A DNA stretch of 22,746 bases from a virus: positions 1 through 22,746 of IMG/VR virus record IMGVR_UViG_3300046520_000307; one strand, given 5' to 3'. Each line of letters begins with the position of its first letter. Position 1 is the stretch's first letter. Below are positions 16,246-22,746 of this stretch, in pieces. A model generated the notes under the pieces. It saw only the letters and a list, made by a program, of their open reading frames with translations. It had not been told where the DNA came from and searched no databases. The position numbers were made by a program, and so were the translations under genes.

Positions 16246-17058
16246 ATGACATCGCTGGCAGCCCATCTCACCTGGCTTGAGCCCAATGGCACCTATACCT
16301 CCGCCTGTGGGCGCTCAATCCCAGTTTATCGATTCAACCACAACGTATTAGACATTTCCATAATGTCCAGTTGGGCGAGACATTTTAGAAATCACTACTG
16401 TAGCGACCAAGAATTACGCTACTTAAAAAACCCCACAAAGACTAATTCTGAATATCTGCTCACGGAAAAATTCCCAAGCCAATCGATTGCGCCAGGCCCG
16501 AGTATTCGGGCCGGGGATTTCGCAGAGATTCTAATAGCTGACTACCTTCAATATATTAGAAACTACGCAGTCCCTCGAACGCGCTATGATCGGAAGATCA
16601 TTGCGAATGAATCCAGCAAGGGATCAGACGTAATCGCGTTCAAAAAAAATCCGAACGTAATCAGCGACAAAGATGAATTGTTAATATTTGAAGTAAAAGC
16701 AAAAGCATCTGAAAATACAAAAATTAACGTCCTTCAGAATGCAATTGATGACTCCATTAAAGATGAAATCCGGATTGCAGAATCTTTGAACGCTATGCGT
16801 CAGAGGTTATATGATCGACAAGATTTTGATGGAGTCGACTTGATAGAACGCTTCCAGCGCGAACCTGATTATCCTTGCAAGCGCAAGTATGGCGCGGCTG
16901 CGGTTTACACATCGTCATCGCTACACGAGAGCGTAGTATGTACCTCACATGCTGGCAATCACCCTAGTGCCGACAGCCTAGAATTACTCATAGTGAGCGG
17001 GGTTGAACTGATGACACTGATTCATGAGCTTTATCGGAGAGCGGCAGATGAAGCTTGA
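16246..17058 (+). CDS. hamA: HamA-type effector nuclease of a Hachiman-like defence system (DUF1837)
   Basis: This 270-aa protein resembles HamA/AbpA (DUF1837), the nuclease partner in Hachiman-type anti-phage systems. The putative PD-(D/E)XK-like core is visible: RAGDFAEILIADYL (E94), then KGSDVIAF (D128), then LLIFEVKAKAS (E149-x-K151). Before the core lies an about 85-residue region (WLEPNGTYTSACGRSIPVYR) and after it a helical C-terminus. From published work on the family, HamA cleaves DNA when activated with HamB. The ATG at 16246 has AAAGGA upstream; 11 further codons to 16213 lack a usable site. It overlaps hamB by 11 nt. GC content is clearly lower than in the phage genes, indicating separate origin. 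Confidence 0.87.
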   Translation: MTSLAAHLTWLEPNGTYTSACGRSIPVYRFNHNVLDISIMSSWARHFRNHYCSDQELRYLKNPTKTNSEYLLTEKFPSQSIAPGPSIRAGDFAEILIADYLQYIRNYAVPRTRYDRKIIANESSKGSDVIAFKKNPNVISDKDELLIFEVKAKASENTKINVLQNAIDDSIKDEIRIAESLNAMRQRLYDRQDFDGVDLIERFQREPDYPCKRKYGAAAVYTSSSLHESVVCTSHAGNHPSADSLELLIVSGVELMTLIHELYRRAADEA

Positions 17059-20000
17059 AAACAAGGGTCGTGAAATCCTTGATATTACACGTGCTAAAGC
17101 AAAACAGTATGAGTTTGGAATCGAAGAGAAATATCACGTTGAGCTTCCTCAGGATCCTAAGCGATTGTTAGTGTTCACGATTGGAGTGCTCGGGGAGTTG
17201 GCTGCACTTGAATCCCGCCCCTCAGATGAGCGCGAAGAACACAAGCAAGTACTGAAGCAACAATTAGTGCTGGCTGGACAATTTTTTGAATCCTTAAGTC
17301 TGTCTCGCCTAACGATCGAAATAGATGAATATCTAAAAATCTTGAGCTCGGCTTCCTATTATCTTGCCGACATGCCAGGCAGTTCGCTGGTTCTAGCTAG
17401 AGCGATTTCAAAAACTCCCGCAGAGCTGACAGACAGCAGGATAGAAAGCCTGTTAGTGTGGCTACTAAAATCCGAACTGAATGAAAATTTCGTTCTCGCT
17501 TCATCAGGTGGCTATAACGAACAGATTCGCAAAACAGCAATGGCTTATCGCGCTTTTATGAATATGGAGGCGGATCTATCAGACGTGGAAGACGAAATAC
17601 ATGAGCTCAGAAGTACAGTCTATGCGAGCGGCTCAGATCGTGAGGTGCTGCTTACCGACACTATTAATGCTCTAATTAAAAGAAAAATCAATAATTCGTC
17701 ACTGGTCTGTCTACCTAAATACACCGGCCTGGAACAGAATCGTTGGCACCAAGCGCTTGCAAACGACAAGTTTATGAAGGAGTTCTGGCCTGCACAGCGC
17801 TTGGTGGGAAGCCTGGGTGTGCTGAAGGGTGAGTCAGCAGTTATGCAAATGCCAACTAGTGCGGGTAAGACCAAGTCTATCGAGCTTATAATTCGGAGCG
17901 GATTTCTCTCAGGTCGTGCAAAACTAGCCGTGATTGTCGCCCCCTTCCGAGCATTGTGCCGAGAAATTACTCAGGGCTTCATGGCATCGTTTGAGCATGA
18001 CTCCGTCAATATCAACGAGCTCAGAGATGTTACCAGTGTGGATGAGGATGAGCAGGAATTTTTAAAATTTTTGCTTGGTGAAGATTTCAAAGGTAAACAC
18101 GATCATACTGTAATTGTTTCAACTCCAGAAAAGTTAGTTTACCTGCTTAGGCATGAGCCTTCTCTGGCCAAACAAATTGACTTACTGATATTTGACGAAG
18201 GCCATCAATTTGATGGCGGAAAAAGGGGGGTAACCTACGAACTTTTGATTGCTTCGCTGAAGAAAACAATACCCGAGAAGGCACAAAAGGTGTTGATTTC
18301 AGCGGTTATGTCTAATGCAGAAACAATTGGCGACTGGCTGAATGGGGAGTCCAGCCTAAGCATCCAGGGTAGTAATTGGCTGCCATCTATCAAAAGCGTA
18401 GCTTTTCTCAGCTGGTTTCACGATATGGGCCAACTGAGTTACCTCCGGCCAGACAATATACGCGACAGCGGCTTATATGTTCCCAAGATCATCCAACAGT
18501 CAAGTCTTGAGCTGCGAGGGAGAGAAAGAAAGGCTCGGTTTTTTCCAATAAAAACCGAAGTTCAGTCAATCTCCTGCTATTTGGGACTTCGACTTTGCCA
18601 GCAGGGGCCAACAGCTATATTTTGCGGGGATAAGAGAACAGTCATTAGTCTGTGTTCAACCGTTGTAGATGTGTACAAACGAGGATTATCACTTCCTCCG
18701 CCAAGCTCAGTCTCAGATACCGCTGAGCTTCAGAAAATTGCGTTTCTGTCACATCTACACTTTTCCGATCACCACATTTTTTCTGAAGCTATCCCCCTAG
18801 GAGTCTTGCCTCACAGTTCAGCCATTCCAAATGGTCTCAGAATCGCGGTTGAATGGGCTATGGACAAGGGTGCTGGAAACCTCGTCATATGCACCTCGAC
18901 TCTCGCCCAGGGTGTAAATCTTCCAATCAAATACCTTCTAATCTCAAACTTGATGCAGGGTGGTAGAAGGATTTCCACTAGGGAGTTCCAAAACCTAATT
19001 GGTCGCGCTGGACGGGCAGGCTATCACACTGAAGGTGGAATAATTTTCACCGACCCTAAAATTTACGACAACCGTTTTCACTGGAAAGGACGTGAAAAAT
19101 GGGAAAGAACTCTCAAACTTTTAAACTTTAATAACGCCGAAGAGTGCATGAGTAGCTTAATGGAAATCGCTCAGCCATTCCCTCTGATAAAAGGTGAAAA
19201 TGACGTTCTCAATTTCATCTCCAGCCCGTTTAGGGAAAGAATATTATGGCGTGAATGGTGCGAGAAAAACGGAATCCCTGAGAAAAGCCTTACTGAACTT
19301 ATGCAAGACTTGGATAAAAAAGAGCAAGTCCTTCATTCAATTGAAAGCTATTTCATGTCAACTTTGAAGGATGACAGTTCTTTATTATCAACAGAGTACT
19401 TTCTAGACCTAGCTTACGAAACTCTTGCCTACCATCTAGCGAGCGACGTCACTAAAGATCATTTAGTGGCAATATTTGCTGCCATTCACTCAAGGTTAAG
19501 TGTGATACCCGTAGAAAAATTCTCCTATTATGGACGAACCCTGCTTGGCCTCGATCAACTTACTTACATCGAAGACTGGATAGACTCTCAAATATTCGAG
19601 CTTGAATTTTGTGACTCCCCTCAGGATCTCCTTGAAGTATGCTGGCCCTTAATCACGATATTTTCCACAAAAAAGATCACCTCTAATATCTATCCGCAGG
19701 AGCAAACGGTAAACATCGCCACTCAATGGTGCAATGAAGCAAGTTATGCAGAGATTCTGACCTATGCCAAACTAAAAAATTTTTCCGTCAAAGCAAAAAG
19801 CATTTATTATTCGATTACTCAAGAGCATATTGTAGATTTCTGCTCTGCTCTCTCTTACGATGGAATGTTAATAATTGGAGCTGTCGGCGACATTGTCGAA
19901 GGCAAGGCCTTGAATGAAACATTGCTTAACCATGCCAGATTACTTCAAAATCAGTTAAAACTCGGCCTATCTGACGAATTCAAAATTTGGATTCACGGAC

Positions 20001-20167
20001 AAGGATTCGCTGATAGAGAGGTGTGCAAGTTCATCAGCCAGCAATTAGAAAGCGCTCGAGAAAACAAAAATATTATTGACTACAATTTATTAAAAAACAA
20101 CAAGCAACTACTAAAGGAAGCACTTTCAAGATTACCTAGTGCGTTTTCATTGCCAAAATTTAGTTAA
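17048..20167 (+). CDS. hamB: HamB-type Ski2-like helicase of a Hachiman-like defence system
   Basis: This 1039-aa superfamily 2 helicase partners HamA. It has a helical N-terminal region (1-about 240) and then the motor: Walker A PTSAGKT (269-275), Ia APFRALCRE (298-306), Ib STPEKL (358-363), II DEGH (383-386), III SAVMS (418-422), V TSTLAQGVNLP (616-626) and VI QNLIGRAGRAG (648-658). About 380 C-terminal residues without familiar motifs may bind HamA or DNA. All core motifs look intact. In the family, HamB senses aberrant DNA and licenses HamA. The ATG at 17048 has GGAGAG 7 nt upstream; an ATG-type start at 17024 is possible but poorer. It is AT-richer than the phage genes and convergent with the Q gene. 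Confidence 0.88.
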   Translation: MKLENKGREILDITRAKAKQYEFGIEEKYHVELPQDPKRLLVFTIGVLGELAALESRPSDEREEHKQVLKQQLVLAGQFFESLSLSRLTIEIDEYLKILSSASYYLADMPGSSLVLARAISKTPAELTDSRIESLLVWLLKSELNENFVLASSGGYNEQIRKTAMAYRAFMNMEADLSDVEDEIHELRSTVYASGSDREVLLTDTINALIKRKINNSSLVCLPKYTGLEQNRWHQALANDKFMKEFWPAQRLVGSLGVLKGESAVMQMPTSAGKTKSIELIIRSGFLSGRAKLAVIVAPFRALCREITQGFMASFEHDSVNINELRDVTSVDEDEQEFLKFLLGEDFKGKHDHTVIVSTPEKLVYLLRHEPSLAKQIDLLIFDEGHQFDGGKRGVTYELLIASLKKTIPEKAQKVLISAVMSNAETIGDWLNGESSLSIQGSNWLPSIKSVAFLSWFHDMGQLSYLRPDNIRDSGLYVPKIIQQSSLELRGRERKARFFPIKTEVQSISCYLGLRLCQQGPTAIFCGDKRTVISLCSTVVDVYKRGLSLPPPSSVSDTAELQKIAFLSHLHFSDHHIFSEAIPLGVLPHSSAIPNGLRIAVEWAMDKGAGNLVICTSTLAQGVNLPIKYLLISNLMQGGRRISTREFQNLIGRAGRAGYHTEGGIIFTDPKIYDNRFHWKGREKWERTLKLLNFNNAEECMSSLMEIAQPFPLIKGENDVLNFISSPFRERILWREWCEKNGIPEKSLTELMQDLDKKEQVLHSIESYFMSTLKDDSSLLSTEYFLDLAYETLAYHLASDVTKDHLVAIFAAIHSRLSVIPVEKFSYYGRTLLGLDQLTYIEDWIDSQIFELEFCDSPQDLLEVCWPLITIFSTKKITSNIYPQEQTVNIATQWCNEASYAEILTYAKLKNFSVKAKSIYYSITQEHIVDFCSALSYDGMLIIGAVGDIVEGKALNETLLNHARLLQNQLKLGLSDEFKIWIHGQGFADREVCKFISQQLESARENKNIIDYNLLKNNKQLLKEALSRLPSAFSLPKFS

Positions 20168-20178
20168 CTGAGTTGCCC

Positions 20179-20197
20179 GTGTCTAGTAGGCACTTTT
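20179..20197 (+). terminator. Weak possible terminator after hamB
   Basis: A 5-bp stem with one G-T pair (GTGTC / GGCAC, loop TAGTA) is followed by TTTT, 12 nt after the hamB stop. It is short, so confidence is low; the stronger hairpin at 20241-20272 may share the job. Confidence 0.3.
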
Positions 20198-20240
20198 CTG
20201 CGTCGGCTCTTAAGCACGAAATCGAACGTCCTCTCCTGGC

Positions 20241-20272
20241 CGATTGCTGCCTTTCGCAATAGGCAGCAATCG
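20241..20272. repeat. Perfect 11-bp inverted repeat between hamB and the Q gene
   Basis: CGATTGCTGCC (20241-20251) and GGCAGCAATCG (20262-20272) are exact inverted copies around a 10-nt loop, 10 nt past the stop of the antiterminator gene. Neither strand has a T-tract after it, so a standard intrinsic terminator is unlikely. It could end or stabilise convergent transcripts, or be a protein site at the right border of the defence island. Confidence 0.8.
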
Positions 20273-20281
20273 ACTGATAGA

Positions 20282-20671
20282 TCAGGCCGCTTGCCGCAAT
20301 GAACTGACAGCACAATCGATCCATGCGGCGCCTGCTCTCGCAAGCTCCCGCGCTTTCCCTTCGCTTATACCGTAGTGCTTGCCAACCCGTACCATTGGCC
20401 ATTTAGCACCGTAGTAGAGCCAAATAATGTCTCCCATTTGTCGATCACGGTGTGAGAGGCGCGCAACTGCGTGATCAATAGCACCGGCCCATTCATCTGT
20501 AATGCAATAGCTCTTGCTCGCCGATACCTGCGGCATCGCCTGACGCATTAGCGCAAATGTCGGTGAGATGTAGTGGGAAACGCCCCCCCCATCCATCCGC
20601 CACCATCCCCACTGTTCCAACAGGTATTCGGTATCGCCCAATGGACGGCCGGCTGGTTTTCGAATCATCAT
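20282..20671 (-). CDS. Phage antiterminator Q-like protein
   Basis: This 129-aa protein is of the Phage_antitermQ type. Such proteins load on RNA polymerase at the late promoter so that it reads through terminators into the lysis and head genes. Family features are RPLGDTEYLLEQWGWWRMDG at the N-terminus, a central ARLSHRDRQMGDIIWLYYGA, and a C-terminal HTH-like part (KHYGISEGKARELARAGAAW). The ATG at 20671 has AGGGGA upstream and lies 4 nt after the preceding stop; ATG 20668 is equivalent. A run of eight G (coding strand) near residues 27-29 is a possible slippage point. The late terminators and holin begin 4.5 kb downstream because the defence genes intervene. Confidence 0.83.
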   Translation of the reverse strand: MMIRKPAGRPLGDTEYLLEQWGWWRMDGGGVSHYISPTFALMRQAMPQVSASKSYCITDEWAGAIDHAVARLSHRDRQMGDIIWLYYGAKWPMVRVGKHYGISEGKARELARAGAAWIDCAVSSLRQAA

Positions 20672-20675
20672 GTAC

Positions 20676-20996
20676 TCAATCCCCTGTGTAATTTGATCCG
20701 CCGGCACCGCGACGGTTGTTCTGTTGGTAGCAATCGGCCGGGCCAGATACCGACGCCCCCTGCTGGAGCACTGCAATTTCGTGTTGAGCTTGCTGCAATT
20801 TGAAGCTCAACTGGGTCACCAATTCGTCCGAAGACAACACCAGCCTGCTGCCCAAAACTACCCAACCTGAGCCGTTGCAACCGGTGCAAATCAACTCATA
20901 AGAGACACCCCGGACCACCGCTTTGCCTTTGCAGACCGGACAGGGTTCCAGCTCAATCCGTTCTCTCTTGAAGCAACTCCCCTGCCCTTTATTCAT
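20676..20996 (-). CDS. Zinc-ribbon phage protein of unknown function
   Basis: This 106-aa protein has a DnaJ-like zinc-binding pattern: CPVCKGKAVVRG at about 18-29 and CTGCNGSGWV at about 37-46, i.e. two CxxC pairs with Gly-rich turns. After it comes a helical, possibly coiled-coil stretch (LVTQLSFKLQQAQHEIAVLQ) and a polar tail. Such proteins are common next to Q in Pseudomonas prophages; the function is unknown and a regulatory, nucleic-acid-binding role is only suggested by the fold. Its ATG (20996) overlaps the recombinase stop by 8 nt, and its stop nearly touches the Q start. Confidence 0.75.
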   Translation of the reverse strand: MNKGQGSCFKRERIELEPCPVCKGKAVVRGVSYELICTGCNGSGWVVLGSRLVLSSDELVTQLSFKLQQAQHEIAVLQQGASVSGPADCYQQNNRRGAGGSNYTGD

Positions 20997-22296
20997 GATT
21001 TAAATCCTCGCCTTTAACAAATTGCGGAATCGACTCGCAGGCCGCGCCGTTCAAGGCGTCTACGATGTTTTGCGAATCTTCATATCTAGCGCCTGTCTGC
21101 TCGTGAATCGCACTAAAGCCGCGCTCATCTAACCAGTTGTGCCACTTCACCAGAGCCAGCCGGCGCTGCTCTTTGGCCTGGGTGTTGATGTACGTCGAAG
21201 CAATCTTGCCGAGCGAGTGGTTCAGCAGCATCTCGCCGATGTGCCCGTCGACGCCAAGGTCGGTCCAGGCGGTACGCGCTACCTTGCGCAGGTCGTGGCT
21301 GGTCCATGCCCCCTGCCCCAATCGGGTGAACACCGCGCTGGCCTGGTTATCGCTCAGCGGCAGACCACGGCGTGACGGGAATAGATAGGCTCCCTCGTAG
21401 CCGTTGGCATGCTGGCAGGTGCGGTATCGGCGCAACAGCGCGCAGGCTTGGTCGGTCAGCGGTACCCGAAGCTCGGTCTTGCTTTTGGTGTGTTCGGCCG
21501 GCAGGAACCACTCACGCTCAGCCAGCGCAATATCAGCCCAGCGAGATTGGCGGGTTTCGCCGATGCGGGTACCGTGGCAAAGCATCATCAAGGCCAGCAT
21601 GGCGTCAGACGGCGCACGCTCGAAACGCTCGGTCAGCTCCTCCATCAGCTCAGGCAGCTGGATATCGCGCAGGCGGGCGGGCTTGGGCAAGATGCGCGCC
21701 GTCGTGAAGTGGATGAACTTGAGTTCGGCCATCGGGTTGATAGGGATCAAGTCCAGTTTACGGGCCTGACGAAAGGCCACGGCCAGCAGGCGATACAACT
21801 GCTGGACGTACGACAGCGACAACGTTTCCTGACCTGGCCACATCAACCGCTTGTCCAAAGTTTGGGCATTGACGTCGCGTATCAGCAGATCACCCAGCCG
21901 CGGCTTGAGCTGGCAACTGATGGCGGACTTGCCCGCCGCACGACGCTTGGCAGAGAGCGCGCGCGAACGGGCCATGCGATCGGCAAACCAGTCCAGCAAC
22001 TCGCCGACGGTGACCCACCCCGAAACGCTGGCCGCGCCATCGGCTGCCACCCGCAAGCGCACGGCCGGTAACGCCGCGATCACCTGCTTGGTGGACAGGT
22101 CGGGAAAGGCGCCGATGCGGTGCCACTTCCGTTTGTTCAGCAGGTACCACGACCCGCGCGCGCGACTCTTCGCATAACGGAAGTGCAGTGCGGGGTGACT
22201 GGCATCACGCAGATCGCGCACATGCTCAAGCTTGGCGTTGCGCTGAATTTCGGCGTCCGACAATTTTACGGTCAAGGTCTTGATCAGGGCGCTCAA
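20989..22296 (-). CDS. Tyrosine recombinase / site-specific integrase
   Basis: This 435-aa tyrosine recombinase would integrate or excise phage DNA by strand exchange. Counting from the TTG start, the catalytic set is R244 (GTRIGE), a Lys near 271-273 (HTKSKTELRVPL), H334 and R337 (SHDLRK), H360 (LLNHSLG) and Y369 (ASTYINT), so it looks active. The N-terminal about 100 residues resemble an arm-type DNA-binding domain (KRKWHRIGAFPDLSTKQVI), followed by a core-binding region. TTG at 22296 was chosen because GGAGG lies just upstream and it overlaps the preceding stop; an ATG at 22356 would overlap that gene by 64 nt. It sits inside the early operon, not beside a visible attachment site. Confidence 0.9.
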   Translation of the reverse strand: MSALIKTLTVKLSDAEIQRNAKLEHVRDLRDASHPALHFRYAKSRARGSWYLLNKRKWHRIGAFPDLSTKQVIAALPAVRLRVAADGAASVSGWVTVGELLDWFADRMARSRALSAKRRAAGKSAISCQLKPRLGDLLIRDVNAQTLDKRLMWPGQETLSLSYVQQLYRLLAVAFRQARKLDLIPINPMAELKFIHFTTARILPKPARLRDIQLPELMEELTERFERAPSDAMLALMMLCHGTRIGETRQSRWADIALAEREWFLPAEHTKSKTELRVPLTDQACALLRRYRTCQHANGYEGAYLFPSRRGLPLSDNQASAVFTRLGQGAWTSHDLRKVARTAWTDLGVDGHIGEMLLNHSLGKIASTYINTQAKEQRRLALVKWHNWLDERGFSAIHEQTGARYEDSQNIVDALNGAACESIPQFVKGEDLNHE

Positions 22297-22520
22297 TCGG
22301 TCGCCTCCATTTGGGCGAAACGGTCCACCACCTCGTACGTTGAAGGCCACATCCACGCGCCATACCGCTTGGCCATGGCCTTGTCCGCGAACAGCGCCAA
22401 GGCATGGTCTGGTGTATCACTCAAGTCCAACTTGAAAGAGCAACAGAACACGGCAAACCGATAGTTTTCCGGATCCGGAACAGCCAAGCGGCGATCAGGT
22501 ATTTCCACGCTGATCCCCAT
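22293..22520 (-). CDS. Small hypothetical phage protein (replication region)
   Basis: This 75-aa protein lies between the helicase loader and the recombinase. It begins MGISVEIPDRRLAVPDPEN and has a central FAVFCCSFKLDLSDTPDHAL. I do not recognise a family. The ATG at 22520 overlaps the preceding stop (TGATG) and has AGGAGG 8 nt upstream. The longer frame to 22667 would run antisense-free over the loader gene and is rejected. Confidence 0.78.
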   Translation of the reverse strand: MGISVEIPDRRLAVPDPENYRFAVFCCSFKLDLSDTPDHALALFADKAMAKRYGAWMWPSTYEVVDRFAQMEATD

Positions 22521-22746
22521 CAGAAGTCCTCCTTTCCGCGTTGAGATTCCCACTCGAATGTCACGCCAATACAACCGTTTTCGCGAATGCGGTCGACACA
22601 GCGCGCGCCGATGGCATCGCTCAATTCGGCAGGAGTCAGGTTGCTGACGATGATCGTTGGCCGGCATTGCTCGTAACGACCGTTGATGATGCTGAACAGG
22701 GTGGCCAGCTCGAACTCGCTTTGCTTGGTCGCACCGACTTCATCGA
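22520..22746 (-). CDS. DnaC-like helicase loader / replication ATPase (partial, N-terminus beyond window)
   Basis: These are the last about 75 residues of an AAA+ ATPase of the DnaC/IstB type, which delivers the replicative helicase to the phage origin. The Walker B region is DEVGAT at the window edge. A sensor-1 strand follows (RPTIIVSNLTPAEL), then the arginine-containing GARCVDRI segment characteristic of DnaC, ending WESQRGKEDF. The Walker A half is outside the window. It heads the operon that continues through the recombinase to Q. Confidence 0.87.
   Translation of the reverse strand, partial: DEVGATKQSEFELATLFSIINGRYEQCRPTIIVSNLTPAELSDAIGARCVDRIRENGCIGVTFEWESQRGKEDF

Noticed and set aside
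15923-16252. Minus-strand ORF of about 109 codons between holin leader and hamA
   Set aside because: It has no ribosome site or coding-like composition, its protein looks random, and it lies across the probable promoter region.
16129-20256. Near-match GATTGCTTGCCGGTCG (16129-16144) and GATTGCTGCCTTTCG (20242-20256) as direct repeats flanking hamAB
   Set aside because: The match is short and imperfect, and the left copy lies inside the island's lower-GC region, so it is not convincing as a target duplication or attachment pair.

Overview
The window is part of an integrated, temperate tailed-phage genome, most likely in a Pseudomonas of the fluorescens/putida type. This host guess comes from the GC-rich coding sequence, the style of the phage proteins and the terminators; no host flank or attachment site lies inside the window. 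The virion genes combine a lambda-like head (Nu1/gpA terminase, gpB-type portal, ClpP-type protease-scaffold, gpD, gpE, gpW, gpFII, gpZ) with a P2-like contractile tail (gpV, gpW, gpJ, gpI, fibre, fibre assembly, sheath). That predicts a myovirus.

Apart from a two-gene insert, everything is on the minus strand and reads from high to low coordinates. From the right edge: the end of a DnaC-like helicase loader, a 75-aa protein, a tyrosine recombinase with a TTG start, a zinc-ribbon protein and a Q-type antiterminator. Next comes a plus-strand, AT-richer cargo island (about 15.9-20.17 kb) with two overlapping genes. They encode a PD-(D/E)XK-like DUF1837 protein and a Ski2-like helicase, recognised as a Hachiman-type (HamA/HamB, AbpAB-related) anti-phage system. 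Left of the island are tandem terminators, a holin, a 42-aa hydrophobic ORF, a head-fibre-like protein and an 81-aa protein.

A gene-free stretch of about 630 bp upstream of the terminase small subunit holds two repeat arrays. One is five units with an exact 21-bp spacing. The other is five about 33-nt hairpins embedded in a dense cluster of GTTAAC palindromes (17 in 580 bp). Its position matches that of lambda cos, so a DNA-packaging site is the leading idea, but this is unproven. Left of it run the packaging, head, baseplate and fibre genes, ending in a truncated tail sheath gene at the window start.

The late genes are tightly packed (ATGA or short overlaps) but are punctuated by strong intrinsic-terminator hairpins before the holin, major capsid, a small V-W gene and tail sheath. 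This fits late transcription modified by the Q-like protein. The defence pair occupies a cargo slot between Q and the lysis genes and points against the flow of late transcription.
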